Of a stretch of DNA of 64,000 nucleotides, positions 54,299 to 63,237 are shown piece by piece. Made by a program: the position numbers and the translations under genes. Positions within the stretch are counted from its first letter, which is position 1. Every line of letters begins with the position of its first letter. The notes beneath the pieces were generated by a model. That model saw only the letters and a program-made list of their open reading frames with translations. It ran no database searches and was not told the origin of the DNA. Where the stretch lies: NCBI RefSeq assembly GCF_000429425.1, contig NZ_AUBV01000005.1, positions 124,001 through 188,000 of the forward strand. Direction: 5' to 3'. This DNA is from Algoriphagus mannitolivorans DSM 15301. Its GTDB lineage: Bacteria > Bacteroidota > Bacteroidia > Cytophagales > Cyclobacteriaceae.

Positions 54299-55819
54299 AT
54301 GACTAAAATGAAAAAATATATTCCAGTCCTTCTCGCGGCCAGTTTGTTTTTTACCAGCTGTGAAGATTTTCTGACAGTAGTACCCGAGACCCAGTTGAGT
54401 TCGGCTACTTTCTTTAAGAATCAAAAAGACTTTGAGCAAGCCGTAAATGCAGCCTATGTTCCCTTGAGAACCATCTTCAACGATCGATCTTGGCTATTGG
54501 CCGAAATGCATTCGGACAATACTTATTATGCCCGAAATGTGCTCTTCGGTGCGGTGGATAACCAAGAAGACTTGGCAGATTTCTCTGTTCCTGTTTCTAA
54601 CGGAACCACCGCCAATGTCCACGTCCTCAACCAGTGGAGACAAGATTATTTGATAATTGCCCGTACGAATCAAATCCTTGCCTTGATTGATGATGTGAAT
54701 TTTGATGCAGCAGCAAAAGCCAATGTTAAAGGACAGGCACTCTTTTTAAGAGCTTTCGCCTACTTTGAATTGGCGAGATATTTTGGAAAAGTTCCTCTGC
54801 ATTTGACTCCGGTTGCCTCTAGGGAAGAAGCTGCTTTGCCTTTAGCTGAGGAAGCTGAAGTTTATGCCCAAATTATTTCTGATTTAACTGCGGCTATTCC
54901 GCTTTTACCTGATAAATCAAAGCAAGAACCGGGTAGAGCTACCGAGGGATCCGCTAGGACCTTGTTAGGAAATGTATATATCAACCTGAAGAGATGGGCG
55001 GATGCTGAACAGGTGTTGACACCGGTGGTGACCTCAGGTAGATATTCACTGATGTCAACCTACGATATGGCATTTTCCAAAAACACTTCTAATAAAAACA
55101 ATGCAGAGTCAGTATTTGAGGTGCAGTACTTGGAAGGTGCAGCTGGGCTACAGGGAAATTTTATGTACCAGTTTATGCCTAGACCAATTTCCGCTGCAGA
55201 ATTGCAGCCCATTATGGGAACCAGCAATCCTCAAAATATAGACGGAGAGGGTAACAATATTCCTACGCCGGATATCATTGCGGCCTATGAGCCTGGCGAT
55301 AAGCGAAAAGATATTTCCATTGGATACGTAACCCTATCAGGTAGTTTCAGAACCAACAAGGTTTATCCTTACATAAAAAAATACCAGAGCAATCATTCCC
55401 AACATAATAACCACGGAATGAACTGGCCTGTATATCGTTATGCTGAGGTTTTATTATTCCTTGCAGAAGCATCTAATGAACAAGGTAAAACAGGTGCAGC
55501 AGTTGGCTTTCTGAATCAAATTAGAACACGTGCCGGATTGCCTGCTACCACTGCTACCAGTCAAACAGCTTTGAGAGAAGCCATTTTCAAAGAAAGAAGA
55601 GTAGAATTGGCCTTCGAAAACAAAAGATGGTTTGATATCCAAAGAACTGACAGAATCCAAGAGATCATCATTCCTTATGGACAACGAATTGTAGCTAATC
55701 CATTGGATTATTACTATCCACCCCTAGCTGGAGCAGTTCCGAGAAGCAATGTCTTTACCAATCTCAGTAAATTCTATGCCTATCCAGCCGCTGAATCTGA
55801 TTTGAGTCCTTATTTCTAA
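54299..55819 (+). CDS. RagB/SusD family nutrient-binding lipoprotein
   Basis: 506 residues; the start is 54299 or the ATG nine bases later. The lipoprotein signal is LLAASLFFTSCEDF with the cysteine near residue 21. The typical SusD pattern follows: DFLTVVPETQLSSATFFKNQKDFEQAVNAAY, LRAFAYFELARYFGKVPL, TEGSARTLLGNVYINLKRW and the C-terminal RRVELAFENKRWFDIQRT. It caps the SusC transporter and binds the glycan outside the cell. It is 36 bases after susC. No glycoside hydrolase gene follows it, unlike most such loci. Confidence 0.97.
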   Translation: MTKMKKYIPVLLAASLFFTSCEDFLTVVPETQLSSATFFKNQKDFEQAVNAAYVPLRTIFNDRSWLLAEMHSDNTYYARNVLFGAVDNQEDLADFSVPVSNGTTANVHVLNQWRQDYLIIARTNQILALIDDVNFDAAAKANVKGQALFLRAFAYFELARYFGKVPLHLTPVASREEAALPLAEEAEVYAQIISDLTAAIPLLPDKSKQEPGRATEGSARTLLGNVYINLKRWADAEQVLTPVVTSGRYSLMSTYDMAFSKNTSNKNNAESVFEVQYLEGAAGLQGNFMYQFMPRPISAAELQPIMGTSNPQNIDGEGNNIPTPDIIAAYEPGDKRKDISIGYVTLSGSFRTNKVYPYIKKYQSNHSQHNNHGMNWPVYRYAEVLLFLAEASNEQGKTGAAVGFLNQIRTRAGLPATTATSQTALREAIFKERRVELAFENKRWFDIQRTDRIQEIIIPYGQRIVANPLDYYYPPLAGAVPRSNVFTNLSKFYAYPAAESDLSPYF

Positions 55820-55908
55820 GTTGGTTTTCTTCAATGGAATAGCCCGGTGTCCAGTAGGTTTTTCGAAATGTTACTGATGACACTGGGTTATTTTTTTGGC
55901 AGATATAG

Positions 55909-55922
55909 CAGGACAGTGGACA
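55909..55922 (-). promoter_or_regulatory. TGTCC motif pair before the second haem-protein gene
   Basis: Plus strand CAGGACAGTGGACA, minus strand TGTCCACTGTCCTG. Two TGTCC units lie seven bases apart rather than ten, in the 211-base gap between susD and the next gene. A weaker relative of the motifs before susC. Confidence 0.35.
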
Positions 55923-56030
55923 AATTGATAAATAGTAAATAGCCTTTGTGAATGGCTACTTTGACCAGAAAATAAATAGCAATTTGGAAATCAAAGACTT
56001 CTCCATTTGAAAGCAATAAATCCGATACCT

Positions 56031-58718
56031 ATGTTTCTTAAAAAAATCTCTCAACCCTTTATCTTCCTTTTGGGCTTGCTCGTGTTGGCAGCCTCTTGTG
56101 GCCAAAAGGAAGAGTCCGGTAGAAAACTCACCGGAAACCCCAAAATTGATAAGCTAAAACTTCCCGATGGATTTGAGGCTGAGCTGCTCTACAGCCCGGG
56201 TGTAAATGACCAGGGATCTTGGGTAGCCATGACCTTTGATGACAAAGGAAGAATGATTACCTCTGATCAATATGGTTTCTTGTATCGACTGGAGCTTCCT
56301 CCTATCGGTTCTGACTCTACCGTCAAGCCAAAAGTTGAAAAGCTGATCGTCGGCAATGTGGCCGAGCCTCAGGTAGGAATGGGCTATGCCCAAGGCCTTC
56401 TGTATGCTTTCAATTCCCTGTATGTGATGGTGAATCACAATCCGAATGAGACTTTTAGCCAGCCTACCGGCTTGTATAGAATTCAGGATTTGGATGGAGA
56501 TGACCAGTTTGAAACGGTTACTCAAATCCGGGAACTGAAAGGACAGCAAGGGGAGCATGGCCCTCACTCCATGAAAGTGACACCGGATGGAAAAGGTATT
56601 TACCTCATTGCCGGAAATCATGTGGACGTACCGGAAATGAATTCCTACCGACTTCCTCCAGTATGGCAGGAAGACAACCTTTTTCCCTTGATCAAAGACC
56701 CTCGCGGACATGCCAACAGCCGAATGGCACCTGGGGGATGGATCGCCAGAATTAATCCAGAAGGAACTGACTGGGAATTGATTGGGGCCGGATTTAGAAA
56801 CGCTTTTGATTTCGATTACAATGAGGTAGGGGATATTTTCGCTTACGATGCCGATATGGAATGGGACTTTGGAATGCCTTGGTACCGTCCTACCCGAATC
56901 AACCACGTGACCAGTGGTTCTGAATTCGGATGGAGAACCGGAAACTCTAAGTGGTCTCCAAACTATCCGGACAATCTACCTGCTATTTTGAATATTGGCC
57001 AAGGTTCACCAACTAATGCTATGTTTGGCTATGGGGCAAATTTCCCAAGCAAGTACAAAAAGGCATTGTATGCATTTGACTGGAGTTTCGGGATTATTTA
57101 TGCCATTCACCTGACTCCAAACGGAGCTACCTATGACGCCACAGCAGAAGAGTTTATTTCTGGTTCACCTCTTCCTTTGACAGATGGGATCATCGGACCT
57201 GATGGCGCATTTTACTTTGCCACAGGTGGAAGAAGACTGGAGTCCGATCTTTACCGTGTGACCTACAAAGGAGATTTGGACACTTATACTCCGATGACTG
57301 AAGCGGATCTTCCTCAGGAAGCAAAGACCAGGAGAGAATTGGAGCAATATCACAAGGCTGGCGCTCCAGCTGAAGGAATTGAAAAAGCTTGGGCTCAATT
57401 GGGCCATGCCGATCGCTATGTACAGTATGCCGCCAGAATCGTCCTAGAGCATCAACCGATCGCTTCTTGGAAAGAACGGGCACTCGCAGAAACTGATCCC
57501 GCCAAAAAAATCCACGCCAACTTGGCCTTAGCACATCATGCTTCTGATGCCGATGCAGCAGCCATGCTCAATAGTTTGATGCAGATTGATTACAAATCTT
57601 TGAATGCAAAAGACAAGCAGGATTTGTTGAGAACGATCGAAGTAATCTTGTACCGTTACGATAAAGGTGCAGCACCAGTAAAACAACAATTAGTCGCTTA
57701 TCTGGATCCAAACTTCCCAGCCAACGACAATATGCTGGATCGTTCCTTGAGCATTTTGTTGACGCATTTGGATGCACCATCTGCAGTGGAGAAGACTTTG
57801 GCACTTTTGAAAAATGCCAAGGATGATCCAAACTACCAGAAGACCTTCACCGCTTCTTCTGACCTGATTTTCAGAAATCCTCAATACGGAATGGACATAG
57901 CCAATATGCTGGCCAATGTGCCACCGGCTCAGGCTACCTTCTATGCCACCGTGCTTGGAGGAGCAGATAAGGGCTGGACTCCTGCCATGAGAGAGGAATA
58001 TTTTAAATGGATCAACAATGCCTTGACTGCATACAAAGGTGGACGAAGCTATGTCGGATTCTTGGATCGTGCACGAAAAATGGCCCTTGCAAGTGTGGAT
58101 AAAGCAGATTTTGAAAAATACGATGAAATGTCCGGAGGAAAGCTTTTGACCTCCAGTGGAAATGACATTGTCAACTCAGGTGTGCAGCCTGAAGGTCCGG
58201 GAAGAAGATGGACCGTGGAGGAAGCTGCTCCTTTGGTAGAAAATCTTCAAGGACGAGATTTGGTCAAAGGAAAAGCGATGTACGCAGCAGTTCTTTGCCA
58301 GTCTTGTCATACTATGCAGGGTGAAGGTGGAATCATCGGTCCTGATTTGACCCAGTTGGGTACTCGATTCTCTCCCAAAGATATTCTGGTAGCCACGATC
58401 AACCCAAGTGAAACTATCTCCGATCAGTACCATGCAACAGTTCTGGAACTGAAAGCCGGCGGATCTATAGTGGGTAAACTCAACGATGAGGACGCTCAGA
58501 ATTACTACATTTCCCAGAATCCATTTGCTCCAAATGATATCAAGTCCGTTCCAAAAAATACGGTAGTTCTTAAGAAAAATGCTGAAGTGTCTATCATGAT
58601 GCCAGGCTTGATCAACCGTCTTAACGAAGAGGAATTGAAGGATTTGATGGCTTATTTGATCAGTGGCGGGAATCCTGAGCATGCCGTTTACAAATCCCAA
58701 ACCGTAGCACAGCAATGA
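56031..58718 (+). CDS. Propeller-cytochrome c lipoprotein (PVC-type haem-binding domain)
   Basis: 895 residues from the ATG of MFLKKISQPF; an upstream TTG would add eight residues before the signal. The lipoprotein signal is LGLLVLAASCGQ with the cysteine at 23. A sugar-dehydrogenase-like propeller comes first (LPDGFEAELLYSPG, WVAMTFDDKGRMITSDQYGFLYRL, VDVPEMNSYRLPPVWQED), then helical HEAT-like repeats, and a C-terminal cytochrome c domain with VLCQSCHTMQGEGG and a methionine in IMMPGLINRL. It is probably a periplasmic oxidase feeding electrons to the respiratory chain. The next gene overlaps it by four bases. Confidence 0.92.
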   Translation: MFLKKISQPFIFLLGLLVLAASCGQKEESGRKLTGNPKIDKLKLPDGFEAELLYSPGVNDQGSWVAMTFDDKGRMITSDQYGFLYRLELPPIGSDSTVKPKVEKLIVGNVAEPQVGMGYAQGLLYAFNSLYVMVNHNPNETFSQPTGLYRIQDLDGDDQFETVTQIRELKGQQGEHGPHSMKVTPDGKGIYLIAGNHVDVPEMNSYRLPPVWQEDNLFPLIKDPRGHANSRMAPGGWIARINPEGTDWELIGAGFRNAFDFDYNEVGDIFAYDADMEWDFGMPWYRPTRINHVTSGSEFGWRTGNSKWSPNYPDNLPAILNIGQGSPTNAMFGYGANFPSKYKKALYAFDWSFGIIYAIHLTPNGATYDATAEEFISGSPLPLTDGIIGPDGAFYFATGGRRLESDLYRVTYKGDLDTYTPMTEADLPQEAKTRRELEQYHKAGAPAEGIEKAWAQLGHADRYVQYAARIVLEHQPIASWKERALAETDPAKKIHANLALAHHASDADAAAMLNSLMQIDYKSLNAKDKQDLLRTIEVILYRYDKGAAPVKQQLVAYLDPNFPANDNMLDRSLSILLTHLDAPSAVEKTLALLKNAKDDPNYQKTFTASSDLIFRNPQYGMDIANMLANVPPAQATFYATVLGGADKGWTPAMREEYFKWINNALTAYKGGRSYVGFLDRARKMALASVDKADFEKYDEMSGGKLLTSSGNDIVNSGVQPEGPGRRWTVEEAAPLVENLQGRDLVKGKAMYAAVLCQSCHTMQGEGGIIGPDLTQLGTRFSPKDILVATINPSETISDQYHATVLELKAGGSIVGKLNDEDAQNYYISQNPFAPNDIKSVPKNTVVLKKNAEVSIMMPGLINRLNEEELKDLMAYLISGGNPEHAVYKSQTVAQQ

Positions 58719-59512
58719 TCTGGTCCTTCTCTTCAAAATCCCTGCTAACTGTAGCCTCTTTGGCTACAGTAGCTTTAGTGAATTGGAACTGCCAAAATCC
58801 AAATTCTAGTGAAGAAGTAGCAGTATCCGAGGAAATTCAAGCTGACTTTATTTCCATTTTTGACGGGAAAAGTCTGGAAGGATGGGAATATGACCCAGCT
58901 TATTGGAAAGTGAGCGAAGGGGTTATCCATGGTGAAACCAATTCCGAGAATCCCTTAAAAGCCAATACCTTCATCATTTGGAAAGGCGGGGAGCTGGGAG
59001 ATTTCGAGCTGAAAATGGATTACTGGATCTCTGAAACAGGAAACTCCGGCGTGCAATACCGAAGCGATCGCTTTACCGAAGTTCCTTATGCGCTGAGAGG
59101 TTATCAGGCGGATATTGATGGTGGAAACCGCTACACTGGTCAAAATTACGAAGAGCGAAAAAGAACTACTTTGGCTTACCGGGGACAGAAGACGAGAATT
59201 ACCACTCAACCGGATGATGTCACCAATCTCAGAGATTATGTGGAAAGGAATGCCTGGAAAGGTCTGAATCTCGTAGAGGATTTGGGTGACCGGGCAGAGT
59301 TGGGTGCGCTCATCAAATCCGGAGACTGGAATAACATTCATATCGTGGCCAAAGGAAATGTCCTGAAGCACTACGTCAACGGAACCCTGATGAGTGAGGT
59401 GCATGACGAGGATCAAAAAAACCGGATGCTGAAGGGCTTGATGGGCATGCAGATGCATGTCGGACCTCCCATGACGGTGAAGTTTAAAAATATTCAGCTA
59501 AAGAAATTGTAA
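58715..59512 (+). CDS. 3-keto-disaccharide hydrolase family protein (DUF1080)
   Basis: 265 residues. Start ATG overlaps the previous stop (ATGA), so it is translationally coupled to the haem lipoprotein. The N-terminus is a weak signal (LLTVASLATVALVNWNC). FISIFDGKSLEGWEYDPAYWKVSEGVIHGE, the core NSGVQYRS and YQADIDGGNRYTGQNYEE, and WNNIHIVAKGNVLKHYVNGTLMSEV are typical of the LamG-like DUF1080 fold. Proteins of this family hydrolyse or eliminate 3-keto-glycosides, so an oxidised sugar made by a dehydrogenase would be the substrate. That fits the dehydrogenases in this window, but the exact partner is unknown. Confidence 0.94.
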   Translation: MIWSFSSKSLLTVASLATVALVNWNCQNPNSSEEVAVSEEIQADFISIFDGKSLEGWEYDPAYWKVSEGVIHGETNSENPLKANTFIIWKGGELGDFELKMDYWISETGNSGVQYRSDRFTEVPYALRGYQADIDGGNRYTGQNYEERKRTTLAYRGQKTRITTQPDDVTNLRDYVERNAWKGLNLVEDLGDRAELGALIKSGDWNNIHIVAKGNVLKHYVNGTLMSEVHDEDQKNRMLKGLMGMQMHVGPPMTVKFKNIQLKKL

Positions 59513-59516
59513 TAAA

Positions 59517-59547
59517 GAACGGCTGACCAGTTTTTGGTCAGCCGTTC
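59517..59547. terminator. Bidirectional terminator
   Basis: GAACGGCTGACCA (59517-59529) pairs with TGGTCAGCCGTTC (59535-59547) over the loop GTTTT. It ends the SusCD-haem-DUF1080 transcript and faces the convergent M23 gene. Confidence 0.88.
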
Positions 59548-59572
59548 CTTTGAACTCGATTGGCAAATTTTG

Positions 59573-61723
59573 TTATTTTGACCAAACCCCTTCAAACTTT
59601 GCCTGATTGACTTGGCTATACCCTGCAATTACTCTTGTCAAAAAACCATTCCCTAAGAAGTTATTGTATTCACTTTGAAACTGGGATCCAGAAAGGTTAA
59701 ACTTTTCAAACCAAGTGGAATAATTAGGGGCGTTTTTATACCAAATTCCACTCAATAGCGGTAGTGGGCCATTTTGATAGGCATCCAGATAAACCAATTT
59801 GAATTTTTCCTTACCTGTAAATTGTCCAAAAGCTTCTTTGAACTCAAGCAGTGTCATCGCAGGTTTGGCATAAAATCCACCTGGGTTGGTTTTTTCCCAA
59901 AGGGCTGTTACCAAAGTGGAGTTGTTTGATTTCACACAGGACACATTGGTCGGAACCCACCCTTGCTGACAATGATTTTTGAAATTGTCCTCATGCCATT
60001 TTAAGGATTTACCATGATAAGCCAGAAAATCCATGGATTTCCCATGGACCCATACCGCAGCATAGAGGGTTTTCCCTCCACTCAAATAGGAATTTACGTG
60101 AGTAAGAGCATACCCTTGGCCAGTCCATTTTTCAAATTCTTTTTGATAGACCGCCCCTGTCATGTGATGCCTTGATACCCAACTCAGTTCACCACTAGGT
60201 CGGAAAATGACATTGAAGTAAGTTTTTCCATTCACCTCAAATCCATCAATCCAAATAGGATAGTATCCACATGGCCAAATCTTATCAAATTCTTTCTGAT
60301 AATTTTCAGATGGGATCCCATGTCTGCACACCTCTCCCCAATTGGTTGGCATCTTGCAAAGAGGATGCGTGGAGGAAGGGTGAATTAGGCACCATTTGTC
60401 CTTTTGTCCTGGGATTCCCTGATTTTTTAACTTCGACCAATAGATATTGGATCCCGGGCTTGGGTATTCGGCCGCTCCGATTACAAACCCTGTGTTGAAC
60501 AGAAGAGGTCTGAAATCACCTGATTCCGGGTTGTTATTGTTTTTGAAGGTTTTTAAATGGACATGAAGATGGGGTGCACTGGAACTGCCGGAATTCCCTC
60601 CTTTGCCAAGAATCTGGCCTTTTTTTACGATTGCCCCAGCCTTCATAAGCTCCGGCGTTAAGCTTCCTTTCTGCATATGGGCATATAAGGCGACTAAATC
60701 ACCATGCCTGATATAGAAGTGATTTCCGCTTCCCCCATAGGGAAAGGATCCCCATAATTCGTTCTTTTGCTTTTCTCCAAGTTGATCATAAAACTCTTCG
60801 GTTTTATTCGGAGGAAAAGGAGCCCAGTTATTGGGGATGTTATTTTCAAATCTCAAAACTACTCCATCAGCCATGGCCCGGATTGGCTTTCCCCAAATTA
60901 AGTTATGGCTATTTTCATTTCCTTTTTTCCCCTTCTCGATTCCATTCCAGGAGGACTGATATCCCACCACTCCAAAATCATAGGCAAACACTTGATCACC
61001 TCCTCCATGCATAGAATATCCAGAGACATATTCTCCTTCATTCAAATCAGAACTATCCATTGGGAATCCAAAAGAAACAGGATAGGGAGCTAGCTTTTTG
61101 GTATAGCTTACCGGAACCTCAAATCCTTTAAATTTAAATGAGATTTTTAGTGAGGTCGGAAAAGGATATTCAAGAAATATAACATCACCATTTTCATGAT
61201 ATTCCCTGCTATTCTGCCAAAATGCCAATTCATTGGGGCCTATTTGTAGCTGATCGCTGGGAAGAAAAGCTGTTTTTTTCAGGAGTTCATTTCCTGAATG
61301 ATACTCGAACAAAACAGAGTCCAAATCCAAGGTGCTGGATTCCAGATTGAGGATGTAGGCTCTCACGGATACTTGAGCTAAGGACGGATGTTGGCTGGTA
61401 AATCCAGGAGTAGGATGAAATAGAATCTTATCCCCTTCCATAGGTTCAAAGCTTAGGGATACTTTTGGCATGGAAAGCATTTTTATAGGTGCTTTCTCAA
61501 ATTTGAGATCTGAAATAGTTATTGTTCTGGTTTTTGCCTCTTGCACAGGGTCATGCCAGATCGACACTACGGTCCCGGGCTTAAATTTGGGAGATATAGA
61601 GAGCTTCGGAATTTCCGAAACCTGTTTGCGTGAAATCAAATCGGAAGATTCTTTTTCAGGAGTTGATTTCAAATCCGCCTTGGCTCCAGCCAAACGGATT
61701 GATGGAGATGTTTTCTTGGACAT
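59573..61723 (-). CDS. M23-type peptidase with C-terminal tandem repeats (BTRD-like)
   Basis: 716 residues. No Sec, Tat or lipoprotein signal is visible: the N-terminus is polar (MSKKTSPSIRLAGAKADLKS). Residues about 40-215 form a beta-rich domain. The M23 metallopeptidase core follows: MHGGGDQVFAYDFGVV (His239, Asp249), RHGDLVALYAHM (His349) and SSAPHLHVHLKTF (His387). From about 485 on, five ~50-residue repeats follow the bacterial tandem repeat pattern (GYYPIWIDGFEVNGKTYFNV, GYALTHVNSYL..., GWVPTNVSCV..., FKLVYLDAYQ..., GFLTRVIAGYS...), also known from polyglycine hydrolases. Whether it is secreted by another route is unclear. Confidence 0.85.
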   Translation of the reverse strand: MSKKTSPSIRLAGAKADLKSTPEKESSDLISRKQVSEIPKLSISPKFKPGTVVSIWHDPVQEAKTRTITISDLKFEKAPIKMLSMPKVSLSFEPMEGDKILFHPTPGFTSQHPSLAQVSVRAYILNLESSTLDLDSVLFEYHSGNELLKKTAFLPSDQLQIGPNELAFWQNSREYHENGDVIFLEYPFPTSLKISFKFKGFEVPVSYTKKLAPYPVSFGFPMDSSDLNEGEYVSGYSMHGGGDQVFAYDFGVVGYQSSWNGIEKGKKGNENSHNLIWGKPIRAMADGVVLRFENNIPNNWAPFPPNKTEEFYDQLGEKQKNELWGSFPYGGSGNHFYIRHGDLVALYAHMQKGSLTPELMKAGAIVKKGQILGKGGNSGSSSAPHLHVHLKTFKNNNNPESGDFRPLLFNTGFVIGAAEYPSPGSNIYWSKLKNQGIPGQKDKWCLIHPSSTHPLCKMPTNWGEVCRHGIPSENYQKEFDKIWPCGYYPIWIDGFEVNGKTYFNVIFRPSGELSWVSRHHMTGAVYQKEFEKWTGQGYALTHVNSYLSGGKTLYAAVWVHGKSMDFLAYHGKSLKWHEDNFKNHCQQGWVPTNVSCVKSNNSTLVTALWEKTNPGGFYAKPAMTLLEFKEAFGQFTGKEKFKLVYLDAYQNGPLPLLSGIWYKNAPNYSTWFEKFNLSGSQFQSEYNNFLGNGFLTRVIAGYSQVNQAKFEGVWSK

Positions 61724-62079
61724 TTTGTTAAAAGTTTGTGAATTGAAAAATTGAAATGCCCTATTTGACCAAATGCAAGCAAATTCTTGGGATTTGGAAA
61801 ATGAGGAGAATGAATTTCGGTAAAAATCTGATTATAAGAGTATTAAAGCTTATTATTATTTATAATAATCAGAATAATAGTCGGTATAGATCTTTTAATT
61901 CGGATTCTTTTTTTGAGGTTTAAAGTTAGGGGAGTAGTTTTTTTTAGATTATATGACAAATGGCGAAATATTCTATTTACTAGTATTTATCTTGATTTAT
62001 CAGAAGCTTCTATCCTGATAGGGCAGGATAGTCCCTGAAGGCCTTTTTTATAGGTTACCTATTCATTCAAGATCCCAAA
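61724..62079. other. 356-bp A+T-rich spacer before the DUF4432 gene
   Basis: No gene is supported. It contains an A+T-rich hairpin-forming run near 61851-61872 (TTATTATT/AATAATCA type), one TTTAAAGTT phrase near 61918, and the perfect inverted repeat at 62010-62031. Divergent promoters for the M23 gene and the DUF4432 gene presumably lie here, but no clear TAnnTTTG box is seen. Confidence 0.5.
62010..62031. promoter_or_regulatory. Perfect CTATCCTG/CAGGATAG inverted repeat
   Basis: CTATCCTG (62010-62017), spacer ATAGGG, CAGGATAG (62024-62031), 49 bases before the DUF4432 start. The half-site TATCCTG is the same word found in the third motif before susC. An operator is likely; a small RNA hairpin in the leader is an alternative. 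Confidence 0.5.
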
Positions 62080-63138
62080 ATGAACCTAGGAAATTCCCGA
62101 AGCTGGAAATACAAACTATCCAATACCCATCAAATCGGTGGAATAGAAACCTCTATTCTGGATAATGGGGCCGGAAAAGGAGTACGGATTGCCTGGGTCA
62201 ATACCGGAACAGGGCTAAGGTATAAATTGGTCCTGGATCGGGGGATTGACATTTTGGATGCCTTTTTCAATGAAAATAGCCTAGCCTGGATTTCCCATGC
62301 TGGCATAACAGCCCCACAGCCTTTTTCCAATCAGGGAATCGATTGGCTCCGAACTTTTGGGGGAGGCTTGTTGACGACCTGTGGTCTTTCCAATGCCGGG
62401 CCACCTAATGTGGACGAAGGAGGTTCCAGAGGCCTACATGGCAATTATTCCAATACCCCTGCAGAATTGGTGTCCATCAAGCAGCCGGATATTTTCTCGG
62501 GTGACCTGAGCTTTGAAATTGTAGCTAAAGTGCGCGAGACCGCTACTTTCGGTCCTAGCTTGGAAATGCTGCGAAAAATCTCCGGTGTCTTGGGTGTTCC
62601 TGAAATAAGAATTCAAGATAAAGTCACCAATCTGGGAAATTCTCCCGCTCCTCATATGCTGCTCTATCATATTAATTGTGGCTGGCCGCTCATCGATGAA
62701 GGAACAAGAATTGTTTGGATGGGGGAAAAGAAACCGAAAGCTACCGACGCCAATAACACCGAGTTTAATAGAAAACATGAGTTTACCCGATGCGCTGCTC
62801 CTATGGATGAGCACTCGGGGTTTGGGGAAGATGTGGCTTTTATTGATCCAAAAGCAGATTCTACCGGAAAAGTCGTCTGTGGGTATGCCAATGATGAATT
62901 GGGATTGGCCTTAAGAATCTCCTTTTCCAAAAATCAGATGCCTTGGTTGATCAATTGGCAGCATTGGGGTAAAAATGAGTATGTGACTGCACTTGAGCCA
63001 GCGACTCATCCTCCCATCGGTCAGGCTCAGGCTAGGGAAAACGGAACTCTGATTCTTTTAAAACCGGGAGAAAGCCGAACTTATGACTTGAGGATGGAAG
63101 TATTGACGGGACAAAATGTAAGAGAGTTTAAAGTTTGA
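62080..63138 (+). CDS. DUF4432 aldose-1-epimerase-like protein
   Basis: 352 residues without a signal peptide. The galactose-mutarotase-type fold is indicated by YKLVLDRGIDILDAFFNENSLAWIS, WLRTFGGGLLTTCGLSNAGPPN, GLHGNYSNTPAEL, HMLLYHINCGWPLIDEGTR and TALEPATHPP. DUF4432 members are found with sugar catabolic genes and probably act as mutarotases or bind sugars. The last four codons (EFKV) fall inside a TTTAAAGTT repeat. Ninety-nine bases downstream follows the cupin gene on the same strand. Confidence 0.9.
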   Translation: MNLGNSRSWKYKLSNTHQIGGIETSILDNGAGKGVRIAWVNTGTGLRYKLVLDRGIDILDAFFNENSLAWISHAGITAPQPFSNQGIDWLRTFGGGLLTTCGLSNAGPPNVDEGGSRGLHGNYSNTPAELVSIKQPDIFSGDLSFEIVAKVRETATFGPSLEMLRKISGVLGVPEIRIQDKVTNLGNSPAPHMLLYHINCGWPLIDEGTRIVWMGEKKPKATDANNTEFNRKHEFTRCAAPMDEHSGFGEDVAFIDPKADSTGKVVCGYANDELGLALRISFSKNQMPWLINWQHWGKNEYVTALEPATHPPIGQAQARENGTLILLKPGESRTYDLRMEVLTGQNVREFKV

Positions 63139-63160
63139 AGTTTAAAGTTTAAAATAAAGA
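63125..63160. repeat. TTTAAAGTT-type repeat overlapping a gene end
   Basis: AGTTTAAAGTTTGAAGTTTA and the following AAGTTTAAAATAAAG. The repeat starts inside the DUF4432 coding sequence and supplies its stop codon (TGA at 63136-63138). It is the same phrase family as at 36848, 37036 and 38251. ATTTTCCAATCTTTCAATTT-type phrases follow at about 63179. Confidence 0.8.
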
Positions 63161-63237
63161 ATTCAGAGAGCTTGGTGAATTTTCCAATCTTTCAATTTTC
63201 CAATAGTAAATAACTCAATAACCTAATAACCAATATC

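Noticed and set aside
56154..56906. 250-codon minus-strand frame
   Set aside because: Antisense shadow of the propeller-cytochrome c lipoprotein, with no family motif or start context.
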